64,000 bases of DNA from Eretmocerus hayati (GCA_029851415.1 CM056744.1:63792172-63856171), one strand, 5' to 3'; shown: positions 9,166 to 21,077, numbered from the stretch's first letter. Numbers and translations: made by a program. The notes: generated from the sequence alone by a model not told the origin.

Positions 9166-10191
9166 ATGGCCGACACCGTATCTCTTTCTACCGCTGCTGC
9201 CGGAGTCGAAGACACTGCCCATGGTATCGACGAAAGTCTTCTCGCAGCCGCGGCTGCGGCCTTCGACAACGTCCTCAATAGCCTGGAAGTTCATACTACT
9301 CCTGACGCCAGTTCTAACAACGTCATCACCGTAGCTGACTTCCCTGCTGCCCCGTCATCTCGGACTGGTTCCAGAAGTATAAAACTGGTACGTGATTTAC
9401 CGAATCTGCTGTTCTCAACTACCTACGCCTTGAATAGGTCCGACTTCAAGAGAGCTGTTGTGGGTTTGGAGTACTTTGGGGGAACCTACAGGGCAGTCGT
9501 TAAGTTAGGGAGTCACGCTTCACCGCTCAAACATGTAACTTTCGACTTGACCAGCTGGGAGCACTTCACTGATCAAATTGAAGCTATGGATGGATATCTC
9601 CAGAATGCATACTCTTTTTCACAAAATTTCAACGGCTCTAAAGTGTACTTACCAAATCACGACATTAATTTCACTACGTCATACGGGTCAAGAACGATTT
9701 TTATCGACGAGCGTCCACAACTACCGGTCTTGAGATTATCGAGTATTGAGGATGAGCAGGATGAGGACCGTGACGGGGAGCCATGCAAGAAGAAGAAGAA
9801 GAAGCACGACGCTGCACCTGGATTCGTGATGCAATATGCCACTTTTGAAGGTTTGAGGCGGTTACGTGAATGCCTTTCCACGCAGCTAACAAAATGCGAG
9901 GAACTGTGTGTGTTTGTGAACCGCGCAATCGAGCACGTGAACAATTTCTTAAACGATTTGATCCGTAAAGAGCCTGTCGAGACTCGAATCAATATCTTGA
10001 AGGACGTGATATCTTTTAGACATTACTTTGAAGTAAATTTCGAGGCCATCAAGTCTGATGTGGTGGCAAGACTGGATTACACTTTTGGCGATACTAACTT
10101 AAAATTAATGTTCGCTGAGCTACGAGCATTCGGCATGTCGAACCTTGCAAAAGATCTGTTCGATTTTATGGATGCAAACGGATTATTGTGA
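9166..10191 (+). CDS. Virus-type accessory protein, possible PC4-like DNA-binding domain
   Basis: The frame is open from 8989, but ATG 9166 is preferred because it follows the TATA box at 9085; it gives 341 residues. An Ala-rich N-terminal region (to about 65) precedes a segment at about 70-140 in which YFGGTYRAVVKLG, a short loop, and HVTFDLTSWEHFTDQIEAMD resemble the strand-strand-strand-helix pattern of PC4/Sub1-type single-strand DNA-binding domains. A cluster of acidic residues runs into KKKKKKH at about 200-212, possibly a nuclear localisation signal. The C-terminal 130 residues are helical. PC4 likeness is a pattern judgement only. AATAAA follows at 10244. It may be the last gene of the Polinton. 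Confidence 0.6.
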   Translation: MADTVSLSTAAAGVEDTAHGIDESLLAAAAAAFDNVLNSLEVHTTPDASSNNVITVADFPAAPSSRTGSRSIKLVRDLPNLLFSTTYALNRSDFKRAVVGLEYFGGTYRAVVKLGSHASPLKHVTFDLTSWEHFTDQIEAMDGYLQNAYSFSQNFNGSKVYLPNHDINFTTSYGSRTIFIDERPQLPVLRLSSIEDEQDEDRDGEPCKKKKKKHDAAPGFVMQYATFEGLRRLRECLSTQLTKCEELCVFVNRAIEHVNNFLNDLIRKEPVETRINILKDVISFRHYFEVNFEAIKSDVVARLDYTFGDTNLKLMFAELRAFGMSNLAKDLFDFMDANGLL

Positions 10192-10243
10192 AAAATATGA
10201 TGATGATTACTCGTCCATTGTACATACTGAGAATTTCGACTTG

Positions 10244-10249
10244 AATAAA
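10244..10249 (+). terminator. Poly(A) signal after the 9166 gene
   Basis: AATAAA lies 53 bp downstream of the stop codon at 10189-10191, in an AT-rich context suited to polyadenylation. Confidence 0.5.
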
Positions 10250-10468
10250 AGTAGAATATTATTAAATATTTTTTTGGTTTATGTCACCTACCCATCACTA
10301 TCCTCCCATCCCATAATGAGCATTACTGAATTCGGAAAGATAATTTCAGCCTTTAATGACGCTATCACCACAAAATCAATATCAGAGTCACATGTATAAA
10401 GAACTTCGTAAAACCACTTTGTCGTTCATTCGGCTCCTAGCACTGCCAGGAACTACACCTTTTTCTCT

Positions 10469-10503
<35 letters not shown>

Positions 10504-11097
10504 AGAGAGTATTCCTTACCTCACAATGGGGCAAAACAGGAGCAGTACTTCTGGCGGATACACCCGATTCCAGGATTCTTATCCAAACAGAAACAGTCAA
10601 GGGGAGAAGCGAGAGCCCTCTTCCTGGGGTGAATATTCAGATAAAGTAACAGACAAAACTCCTTTGATTCCAAAAGAGGAACAGAAAGGTCGATATGAAA
10701 AATCATAACGGTTTATAATTCGACAAACTAATGGTTCTCTAATCAGAGATATCGTGGATTAGGCCTTCAAAGGGGATACCACGTAAATAAAAACGCGCTG
10801 GGACACCTACCCCATTTGGGTAGTGCGGAAACGGTGTCATGAGAAAAATGTAGTCTTTTTTGGAACACGGCTTCTGACGATATCTACTGTCGGTAACGTA
10901 GAGGGCGTTACAAAACATTACCCTTTTTCTATCTGACCATCGATCGATAATGTAGATCTCTTCCCGAGCGAAAGTTTCCTCTCCGTTCCAAGACTCAGCG
11001 CGGCACGCGCGCACATATACACATGCACACACGCACATACACACACAACATACACACACGCATACACACACGTACGTCATGATAAAAAACGCGCGCG

Positions 11098-11144
<47 letters not shown>

Positions 11145-11497
11145 ATGTAATGATAAACATAAACAATGTTATGTTTACACCACCCCACCATCACCTTGAC
11201 CTTGTGACGTCACGATGTAAACAAACCGCTGGCCCACATCACCTAACCGCCAGACGGTCAATGACCCCGGCCCCTCCCCCGCCAGACGCCCCCACCCCCT
11301 ATGACGTCATTTGTTGTGTCTCGCTATAACAGCTTATATACTACTCAAGGGTTTTCTGGATAACTCATATGATTTTGAAGGATGCCTCCGAATCAACTTC
11401 CACTATAGCTGGGAGATCAAAATACGATATGGAGGAGTAGTTCTCGAATTCGAATAATAGGGAGCTAACACAACCTCAAGCTTCTACCACCACGAAC
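10250..11497. other. Non-coding stretch with microsatellites and CRE-like motifs
   Basis: There is a (TC)n run at 10471-10501 and a long CA/CG-rich simple repeat at about 11003-11145. A 60-codon ORF at 10526-10708 begins MGQNRSS, which would suit N-myristoylation, but nothing else supports it. Between 11200 and 11345 the sequence is GC-rich, with two TGACGTCA palindromes and a TATATA (listed separately). The right terminus of the Polinton is probably somewhere in this stretch; I could not define it. Confidence 0.5.
11205..11340. promoter_or_regulatory. Paired CRE-type palindromes with TATA motif
   Basis: TGACGTCA occurs at 11205-11212 and again inside ATGACGTCAT at 11301-11310, with TATATA at 11335. 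Two perfect CRE (CREB/ATF) sites within 100 bp upstream of a TATA motif look like a promoter, but no convincing ORF follows. Confidence 0.4.
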
Positions 11498-12000
11498 CCG
11501 CTCGGCCTTTAGTTGAGTACTTTGTCGATGAAGAGCGGGTGGGTGACTTCCATACCCAAATCCCAGAAGAATCCGAGCTCCCAAATCCACAAGCCCACTC
11601 TGTCTAAAATTGAATGTTCTAGTGACGAGTAGTGACACGGCGATTCAGAAAGCGAAACCCAGAAGGTCAGTAAAACCCCTTGCTCTCATACCCACAGACC
11701 CGCTCCGTCTCGAGATGAATGTTTGGGTGACTAGGAGTGACAGAGTGATCCACGAACCCGGAACCCATTCGAGCAGCGAAACCCCGAGTTCCTGAATTTA
11801 CGAACCCGCTCGCCCTCGGGTTGAGTATTGTGACGATGAGGAGTGAATGGCCAAACCCACTCCAGCTCGAGTTGAATACTCTGTTGACTAAGAGTGATGG
11901 TATGATCTTCAGATTGGAATCTTAGGAGAGCAGCGAGACTTCAAAGTCAGAAACCCATGAACTCACCCCTCCCTTCTTTTCCTCAGAGTGAGTATGCTGA
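11498..12000. repeat. Degenerate tandem repeat, about 100-bp unit
   Basis: A diverged core of the form ACCCRCTC...TTGARTRnT...GAYGAGnAGTGA recurs near 11498, 11596, 11699, 11804, 11856 and 11962. Spacings are about 98, 103, 105, 52 and 106 bp, so the fifth step is a half unit. A second motif, GCAGCGAAACCCC / GCAGCGAGACTTC, follows several copies. Identity is low, so the array is old. Confidence 0.65.
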
Positions 12001-12826
12001 CGAGGTGATCGAGCCACAAGTCTATTGACAACAGAATCAGGAGGCGCGAGGCGCTGTGCCTATCTATACTCTGAATTGGGGTTTTTTAACCTCACACTTT
12101 TTTTCTACTTGGATTATTAACCTCTTAACGTTGCTCATAGAGCTCTGCAATGCCTCAGCAAAGCATTTCTAAAGCGATTCAGAGTTCTGTACAATTATTT
12201 TCTCAATCCGGGCACTGGACGCGTTTCATTCAGCACCGCAAAATTCATGCCTTCGTTTTACATCTCAGTTCGATTTCACCAGCCCCGTGCTTCGACTCGA
12301 GAAATATCGAAACGTCTGTACTACACATGTGTTGAGTATGTAAGATGGTCGGGGGAGAGAGAGAGATAGAAGCGCGTGCGCAAGATCTTCCTGTCCGGTT
12401 GACGGCAGTCTGCAATGAGGCTGTCTGCTGCGTACCGGGCAACGCAGGCACCGACTAGTTGGTTTGTTATCGCGGATAAATGAATTTTCGAATTATCTGA
12501 ATTTCTCGTTGCATCAGATGTGGATACTCGAAACTAGCCACGACTAGAGGTGACGTAAAGATCAAAGCGCCGCATGCGAGAAGGACAGGGAGGAGAGATT
12601 CGTCTGCTTTGTTGTGTTTTGTGTGTTCGTCGCGGCTCCGCAATATTGCTCTTATTGCCTGTAGCTGCATGGCTCTCCAGATTGAACTGAACAAAATAAA
12701 CACTGATAGTAGTATATTTTTATGGAAAAAATGACGGAGCCGTGTGTAAGAAATTCTCAAGTGCGGTGGGGACAAGTGCTTGGAAAATTTGTGGTTACCC
12801 TTGGATTTTTATAACCAAGAAGTGAG
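12001..12826. other. No gene recognised
   Basis: A GAGAGAGAGATAG tract at about 12356 and short ORFs without family resemblance are all I see. Confidence 0.5.
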
Positions 12827-13590
12827 ATCCCCCCCCCCATTCACTTTTTTTTCAAAAGTAAAACTAGGCGAGTATGAGGTTTAGAAAAGAGCCATTCATC
12901 TCCAGTACATCAAAGCTTCAAATTTTATACGACATGGTTTAAACTCTTGGAAGGAATGAGATCTAAAAAAACCATGTCGAGTATTTTTTGAGCCGATTTG
13001 TCACGATCAACATATCATCACTGATAGAGACTAGAGCCACTTTCCTCCAATCAAATCTTTCTTTCAATTCATCCTAATGGTGGTGGTTTGACAATTTCTC
13101 ACTAGCGAATTGTCGCTGAAATGACCCGAAGTTTAGGTGAGTAGAAAAGGTACAGGGGAATATCGAAATAGAGAAAATATAACTGAGTACGATATGAGAT
13201 TTTAGTGAATCATCATGAAAACCAAATTGAAGTCAGTTATATTTTCTCTATTTCGATATTCCCCTGTACCTTTTCTACTCACCTAAACTTCGGGTCATTT
13301 CAGCGACAATTAGCTAGTAAGAAATTGTCAAACTACCACCATTAGGATGAATTGAAAGGAAGATTTGATTGGAGGAAAGTGGCTCTAGTCTCTATCAGTG
13401 ATGATATGTTGATCGTGACAAATCGGCTCAAAAAATACTCGACATGGTTTTTTTAGATCTCATTCCTCCCAAGAGTTTAAACCATGTCGTATAGAATTTG
13501 AAGCTTTGATGTACTGGAGATGAATGGCTCTTTTCTAAACCTCATACTCGCCTAGTTTTGCTTTGGAAAAAAAAGTGAATGGGGGGGGAT
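12827..13590. mobile_element. Foldback element, about 360-bp inverted arms
   Basis: The arm 12827-13185 is matched in reverse complement by 13234-13590, with about 48 bp between. The outer ends are a C-run followed by ATTCAC on the left and GTGAAT followed by a G-run on the right. A few substitutions and small indels separate the arms. No ORF is inside, so it is a non-autonomous foldback or MITE-like element. No clear target duplication was found. Confidence 0.85.
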
Positions 13591-13985
13591 GATAAATACA
13601 TCAAATTCATAAAAATTCATCATTTTGGTTAAGGCTATTGCAATTGTCACAGAAAGTGACTAGTCATCTTGAGGCATCGTGAGATGCATGAGAGTCATAA
13701 GAGATAAAAGAGGAAAAAGTCACTTTTTCATATACATATATCAGTCTTGACAAGGAAGATTGAGGAATTTGAAACATTCTCACGTTTGGGAAGACATATG
13801 AAAAAGACATGGGCCCACAGTAATATCACAGGAATCTCAGTTCGGTAGCGAGAAAGCCGCGCATAACTCTTCTAAAGTAGAAAACATCAATTGAAACGGC
13901 TCATGCCTATCACAGTTTACAGATCAAAATAGTGTTTTTTCTCCACATCAATCCTCTGGGAAGACTGTGTTAACAGGAAGTCTTT
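13591..13985. other. No gene recognised
   Basis: Ordinary AT-rich sequence without ORFs, repeats or RNA signals that I can support. Confidence 0.5.
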
Positions 13986-14417
13986 TCAGGACTCTTTGAA
14001 TAATGATATGTTCCCAAGCTGCCGCAAGCCCGGAGGGAGAAAATTCCACAAATGAGCGCATTGGACCTGGAAAGATCTTCTTCGATATTCAAGTCTCATG
14101 TTGGGAACTTTGAATACCCGCTCTTCTAGACCACCCCGTGCGGGGCGTTCGGATTGGTACCTGGTCAACATCGCAGCTAGGTAGCCAGGTTCTCCTAAGT
14201 GCATGATCTTATACATCAAGAGAGCTGCGAAGTACATCCTCCGCGAATCAGTACGTTTCCAACCCAAACGCTCCCTAAACGAGGTGATGTGCTCGTCTCT
14301 CCTAAGATCAAAAATATATCTCACACATGAATTGCTTAGATGCATGAATTGCTTTCTACCTAAAAAGCTCGCGCGGCCACCGCTGATGTCCTTTTCCATT
14401 TGTTTATAATAGAACAT
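13986..14417 (-). pseudogene. Non-LTR retrotransposon reverse transcriptase, C-terminal fragment
   Basis: This 143-codon minus-strand ORF carries the late C-terminal pattern of Jockey/I-group LINE ORF2 proteins: NSCVRYIFDLRRDEHITS, a GWKRTDSRRMYFAALLMYKI block, ERPARGG, and FQVQCAHLWNFLPPGL near the end. The polymerase and endonuclease domains are missing, so this is a 5'-truncated, dead copy. Such truncation is the usual result of target-primed reverse transcription. Confidence 0.7.
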
Positions 14418-15549
14418 GAGGACATTCGTTTTTCCGGCTCAAAAATATCGTCCGAAGACTACCGTTTACCAATCTCATGGATCCCGTTTATATACCCGAA
14501 GTCAAGAGATCGGAGTATTATTCGAGCGATCTACGTGTGGCAGATCTGCGTTGTTGGTCAGCCATCCGGATAAGATCACCACCGATACGTTGTTTAACCA
14601 GGATTTTCGATCGACGTGACTTGGAATTCCATCACTCGATTGAAAAAATTCAACCACCTGGTTGGAAGAAAAATTCAACCAACTGGTTCAAAGAACAATG
14701 CAACCGACTGGTTGAAAATTCGATCATTTTATTACAGTTTATATAAAGCACGTTGGCCTTGCGCATGTATTGATCACTTTCATCCAAATTCTCATTATAT
14801 ATTCGCCAGCAAGGCGCTACCGCGCCATTCAATATAGAACTGCTGAGAACTGCGCGACGCGCGAACTCTTAATGTCTTTGTCGCATCTCAATAGTCGGCA
14901 TTTCATGTCAAAAGAAAATCATATTCACAGAATCGAACACTGCTTATCAGAGTATGTCTATTCTTGTGGAGGAATGACCCTGAATACACCCGAAAACATT
15001 GTCTGCAAGGATCTTGGAGAAGCAGAAAATATCAACTCAATGTTGGTTCAAACACATCGTGCGATGTCTGTTAGAAGACAGAGATAGTGACTCGTGATAT
15101 ATTGAAAGCATACCAATTCCAATGGAAACTCACCTCGTAGATGGGAACATTTGATTTGTATTCATCTCACACAGTTGCAGAATCGTTGATTCATGTGAAA
15201 TTACACTTGACGATCTCGAAGTATTTGTTGGGGATATTGTGATTTCCTTTGTCTGCTCAGTTTTGAAACAGGGGCCACCCAATTCATGATTTTCATTCCC
15301 AATTATTGATATCCTTGGAGGATCTAGTGATTCTTCAAGCCTTGGTAGTATCATCGAAGAATTGTTCATCCGTGTTTGAGTTTCTATCACCTGGAACGTA
15401 GTAAGGCTCATTTAGTTACATACAAATACGTACATTCTGAGTAGGCAACATTTACATACTCCCACCCAGTATCCTCCAAGAAGCGATTGTCATCCGAATA
15501 CAATCATGTATCCATCTCAACATTAGTGTTCGATTGCACAAGGAGAAAG
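14418..15549. other. No gene; three short palindromic motifs
   Basis: Between 14649 and 14717 the imperfect palindrome TTCAACCAACTGGTTGAA occurs three times (14649, 14674, 14700), spaced about 25 bp. The ORF at 15130-15411 (minus) has no recognisable family. Nothing else stands out. Confidence 0.5.
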
Positions 15550-16450
15550 AATATATGATATCCCGCCTGGTCCATAGGCTCCGCCTTATCGATATCTACA
15601 ATCTGGCCCCATGAAGTCCGAGATACGATCGTGCATTCGTTTAATACGAGGGAAATGTCGAAATCTGAATAGGGGGTTTTCCGCTATCACATACATCCTG
15701 AGAGATACATCACCTCGGTGACTCGGCGCTGATATCCCGAGAATACCCACACTTGCCAAAGTTATCGAGCTTCAAAATGACCTCTCGCCCGTCTCAATCG
15801 CATCGTGCAAACTCTCGTAATCTTAAATACGCTCCCCAGGTCAGCTGTCTGACACATCTCGTCTGCTACTACTGGGAGCCATATTTCCCTGCAATCATTG
15901 GATCTTTGCCCCGCGCTCATATTCGAATGGGTCCATTGGCTCCGCCTCATCGATATCTACAATCTCTTCCCATGAAATCCGAGATCCGATCGTGCATTCG
16001 TTGAATATCTGGGAAAATGTCGAAATATCAATAGGGGTGGTCCTGCAAGATCACTCACATTCCGAGATCCATCTCTCGTTGGCAACTCAGCGCTGATATT
16101 CCCAGGATATATATACTTGCTGCTGTTGTCGAGCTACAAAATGAGCACGCCCCCGTTGCAATTGCGTCGTGCAAACATTCGAGATCCCACCTATCATCCC
16201 TTGGTTTATCTGTGTCTGGATAAACTCGTATATTACTACTGGGAATAGTTTTCCGGACGCCTGTCTTCCTCCAAGACCAGCGCTGGTCTCCGAGTAGGTC
16301 ATAACCCCGTGGCCGGATTATATCTACAAAATGAAACCAAGAAAATCCAGATCCCATCGTGCAAGTCTGAGTTCTACCGATGAATAGGTCTGGAATCTTA
16401 GGGGTTGTTTTTTTGCAAAGTCGATACAAACACTCTCCACGTCCGTGACT
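15550..16450. repeat. Degenerate tandem repeat, about 365-bp unit, two to three copies
   Basis: Blocks at about 15573 (TCCATAGGCTCCGCC, then CGATATCTACAATCT, then ATCGTGCATTCGTT) recur at about 15931 and, more diverged, at about 16308. A second block, GCGCTGATATCCC...TCGAGCTTCAAAATGA, at 15728 recurs at 16090. The period is about 360-365 bp. The unit resembles no gene that I recognise; it may be a small satellite or duplicated element. Confidence 0.65.
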
Positions 16451-18407
16451 TCCATTGCGCTGGTATCAATCCATCTGCACACGAAGCTCCTCATCAAGCC
16501 GAATCGATCGAGGCCTCATTCGTTATGATTGGATCGTGCATTTGTTCAGTTTCGACGTTTTTGCATCAGCTAGGTCCGTTCTGCGAAAAAAACTACCTCC
16601 TAAGCATTTTCCCCATCTTTCAAAGTTCCCCAGTAGTGACACCTCCCAGAACAGGCCCTCGTTATTGCCAGCGGCCCGCTCTACACGATGCGGAAAAAAA
16701 TTAGAGGTTACCGCTCATGGGCCGATTTCCCATACAAAAAGTGCATGCTCTTTTGAAAGTCTTGAAAAGAGCTACAACATCCCGCAAGAATTTTTACGCT
16801 ATCGTGATATCCCGATAAATGATCAATGATTGATTGAAATGAGAATTTTTCCAATTTTAAATGTCAATTGAAGGCATGAAATTTCAATCAGAAAAATTTT
16901 TAAAACGAATAATTCGATAGATTTTTCTCTGAACTTTCAAGTGCTTCTTGGAAAATTGGCGTAGACCCAAACGCGTCGGAGTGATGGCTGTTTTAGTAGA
17001 GGTATCCGTGTTCCATTTCTTTGCAGGGTACTGTATATATTCAAATATATAGTTAGTAACATACCCCTTCTGTACCGATAATTCATTGATATGCTACTAC
17101 TATTAATCCACCAATCAATATCGATTAGCGTGTGGCGTGGTATTTTGAGTACCGATCATTACTCATTTATATCATCAGGACTCTGAGCCTGAAATTTCGC
17201 GCAATTCGCGGATTTCGCGCAATGATTGGAGAACGCAACTTTAAAATTTCTTTGGAACACAGCTTCTCTCCAAGTCTCATTCACCTACCGTGCTTCTCAC
17301 CTGAAGGGACAAGGAGAGGAAAGGGAACGCAAATACGAAATAATCAATCCGAATTCACAATAAAATAATCTCGGCGATATATTCTGCACACGCTGCTCCT
17401 ACGCGGTCAATACAAGAATCTACATATCAAAGGCTTCGCGACAACATTCTCGCAAAATGGCTCTAAGATTCGCTAAAAAATGCATAATTATCAGTATCAA
17501 ATTGTTCTCAAAATATCTCTCAAAAATCCCTGGGAATACACGAAAATTCACTTCACTATTTCGGCACACTGTCTCGGCAAACTCTAACAAAAACTTAGAC
17601 TCCAAAATCGAGAGAGCACGCTGCTTCGACTTGCGCTCAAAATGGTTTTTCTGCGGCAATTCCAATATTGCACCACGACACGAGGCAAGATGGCTATCTG
17701 GCCCACGCATTAATTTCACCCCGCAAATACGGTGGGGTCCCGACCCGACGCGTCCGTGACTGCTAAAGGGCGCTGGAGTCTCGACAAATCTTCCGGCAAT
17801 GCATTCCAGCACGGTCAGCCTCCCCAGGCGCCTGGCCCGGCAAAGCCCGACGATGGTAAACGCGCGCACAGGGCTCCCGAGGGGCGCACGAGGGGATTCA
17901 CGTCACTTATAAGAAAGATCAAACCACTCAACGTTGATGTTCGACATCCTTGAAGATTTCCACAATTGTCCTTCCGAAATTATCCTTGGTAATAGCAATT
18001 CCCCGGGGCTCTGCCCTCCGGGCAAAGAGGCCCTGGCCGCGTGGTCACTGCCACGGCTTACGGCTGCTCGCATAAGCACGTGCGTCTATATCGAAGACTA
18101 TCCAACAAGTGACACAATGGCCGTTCTTCCTTCGTCTTCGGAGCTCGTCTTCAATCGGAGAAGAAGAGTCCTGAGTGGCTACTCACTTCGACGTTGATTG
18201 GTCATCAGTTCGACAGAAGAATCGGCAGGGCCATCTGGTGGTGGCTGTGCGGCAAATTTCGAAATATCTACAATCACACGCCAACGAGACTTTTCGGTGG
18301 AGTATGGGATTCGCGGAAAATATCTCCTCAATCATGTGTATGGCACTGCATTTTGCCTCCATCAGAAGCGTATTCTATCTCACTCGCACTCACGGCAAGC
18401 ATATGTA
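16451..18407. other. No gene recognised
   Basis: AT-rich sequence with a GC-rich island at about 17690-17910. The ORFs in this stretch (for example 17420-17869 minus and 17732-17953 plus) overlap one another on both strands and resemble nothing. Confidence 0.5.
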
Positions 18408-19330
18408 CACTACCGGTCAAAAGTTTAAGCTCACCCAAAAAATTTTTTTTCGATTTTGTGCGTTGAACTACTCGGCTCTATTTGACCGTAGAGGACTCTT
18501 CCGGAGCTCATTTTGAAGGTTTTTGCACGTATTTTAAGATGGCATAATTCATTTTTATCCGTACGGATCGGGATCTTTCCAATTTGAGCTTGGAAAAGTG
18601 TCAATTTCAACGATTTTTGGGAGAATCTTTTGGCTCTTGCCAATTTGAGCCACATGAATGTTTCAATATGGGAGTTGTGGGATATGAAAGTACCAGTCTA
18701 GAGCTTCAAAATTCGTTTTTGAACGCCCCTCTACGCCACTTCCAGTCCGAGCTATGACACTTTCTCTGAGGGAAGATTTTTCGGAAAAACTAGCACTCCA
18801 ATTCGAGAGAGATACAGAGACGCATTTTTATGAAGTATAATCATCATTTCTGTCATCTTTTATCAACATCTTGATTAAGGAAACGAGGAACCTTTGAAAT
18901 ATGCCCCAAAAAGTGAATTTTCTCGTCATTTTTGAATCCAGGTGCTAGTTTTTGCGAAAAATCTTCCCTCAGAGAAAGTGTCATAGCTCGGACTGGAAGT
19001 GGCGTAGAGGAACGTTCAAAAACGGATTCTGAAGCTCTAGACTGGTACTTTTGTATCCCATAACTCCCATATTGAAACATTCATGTGGCTCAAATTGGCA
19101 GGAGCCAAAAGATTCTCTGAAAAATCGTTGAAATTGACACTTTTCCAAGCTCAAATTGGAAAGATCCCGATCCGTAAGGATAAAAATGAATAGTGCCATC
19201 TTAAAGTACGTGAAAAAACCTTTAAAATGAGCTCCGGAAGAGTCCTCTACGGTCAAATAGAGCCGAGTAGTTCAACTCACAAAATTGAAAAAAAAATTTT
19301 TGGGTGAGCTTAAACTTTTGACCGGTAGTG
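18408..19330. mobile_element. Tc1/mariner-type foldback element with TA duplication
   Basis: The left end CACTACCGGTCAAAAGTTT at 18408 is matched by its reverse complement ending at 19330, and TA lies directly outside both ends (18406-18407 and 19331-19332). The inverted arms run about 390 bp each with a middle of about 140 bp. The terminus, with a CAAAAGTTT core, and the TA duplication are those of Tc1/mariner elements. No transposase frame remains, so it is non-autonomous. Confidence 0.88.
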
Positions 19331-19332
19331 TA

Positions 19333-21077
19333 AGCGTGGTGGCTCTGCGCAACTTGCTAGTGCCTCCACTTTTCATACTTCCACTGCATGCGAACATGTA
19401 TGCGAGTATATATACTTATATATACTCGCCACGGCAACGCTATACAGGTATACGCGCATCACAGCAGTACTATACCTCTATCTATTTGGCACGGCAACAA
19501 CATAGCTATATATGCTATAGCATGCTAACGGCAGGCAAATATCATCTCGCAAACTGCCTAAGCAATCTCCCATATACGCACAGACACACATATCAACCGG
19601 TGCGTGTCGTCTACATGCCGAATTTTCTACCCAGCAGTCGATGTCCGGGTATCATCCGGGCTCTGGGTCGGCAAGGTGTGGTATAGCCCACCCTGAGGTA
19701 GTTCTACCGGTCGGCAGCACCCTCGCGCCAGCAGCAGTATCACAACAGTATGTCGTCTGCACGCATCCACGTGCACGTGGGTCTTCTCGTCGGCATCGAT
19801 CTCGTGGTCACCCTGGTGTCTGGATGTCCCCGGGTGTGCTTACCCGGGTGTGGGCGATACCCCTGGGTTTGTGCGCGATCGCGTGGGTGTTGGCAGCGAG
19901 CTGGTGCATCTAGTGCGCATGCAACAGGTGTTGCATGCAGCAATAACCTCACGCCAGCTGATTGCACCAATGTGATGGGCTATTTTCGTACGAAGCAGCT
20001 GCTCAGATGGCAAATGGTTCTGGTGAAATTTCCCTAGGAACACGGCATCGTCGGCAAGGTTCCCACATCTTCTTGTCGTCGTCATTCTCTTCGACACCAC
20101 CCTGGCCCACTCGGGTCGGCACTAGTGTTGTCGTTCTGTGTATGCACACTGCGCGCTCATAATCATATTGTACATATTGCATAAGGGTGCGTGGTGCATG
20201 ATTGTGATGAGTGTGACGAGTGCACTCATCATCATAAATTCCCAAATTTTCATGATGGAAATTTTATTGCAACGTTTCGTTCACTAGGTTTTGTGGAACT
20301 CATCAGGCTTCAGGTTTGTTATTCTTTAGATCGTCATGATATTTTTTGAACGATCTTGTAATAGAGCACAGACATAACGTCTAGCTCCAGTCAATACAAG
20401 TAAATAGAGTGAGTCTCTCATGGACTTGAAGCAAAAGGTCGAATCATGTGAGAATCAACTTCGATCCAATTTGTGCCTTGCAACGATAAGAAGCGCCAAG
20501 GGGTGTCCACCTTAGATTGATCATGCGATATATTTTTGGTGGCGCTGTGAGTATAACATAGTCGACTTATTTATCGCTTCTGACTGATCAGCGTATATTA
20601 ATATTATTCCATACTATCGGTGTGGAAAATTTTTGACAGGGAATCAGCCCACCTGCTGGCTCATACCTTGCCAGCAGCTACAGTTGAGCTCGCTATCTTC
20701 AAGCCAGGGTGACTGATTTTCCTTGTAATTTCGGGGTTATAATCTGCACGAGGCATTTTGCACCGGAGCCTGGTTAGGCTCCCCTCCAGGTTTATTATCA
20801 GTTTGTACTCGTCACAAGAACTCATCCGGCAGCCATTATGTTTTGCCATCACGCCTCCACGCACACACTTTGCTGCACCTCTACGTCGTCTGCTAGCTCT
20901 TGATTCGCTTTGTGCCTGCGCAGCCGACATAGCTCGAATCAGCAGAACCATATCAGCTGTTCCAGACTCTATTGTGCCGTGATGTGTGAGAACGTTTGTT
21001 ATGCCTAGCAGTAAGCCACGCAATTCATGCCCGAGATGCAATTGTGCCGTGAAGCGGAATGAAAAATCTGTTAATGT
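19333..21077. other. No gene; possible LINE 3' end remnant
   Basis: On the minus strand, 20255-20310 reads GAACGAAACGTTGCAATAAA preceded by GATGAGTTCCAC, which resembles the 3' end of some non-LTR elements. The 19640-19950 part is GC-rich with GGGTGTG repeats. ORFs here overlap on both strands and are not convincing. Confidence 0.4.

Noticed and set aside
10526..10708. 60-codon ORF starting MGQNRSS, a myristoylation-like start
   Set aside because: No homology recognised, it overlaps a microsatellite-flanked region, and the start motif alone is too common to support a gene.
10739..11194. 151-codon minus-strand ORF
   Set aside because: Much of it is translated (CA)n/(CG)n simple repeat (Cys-Val runs).
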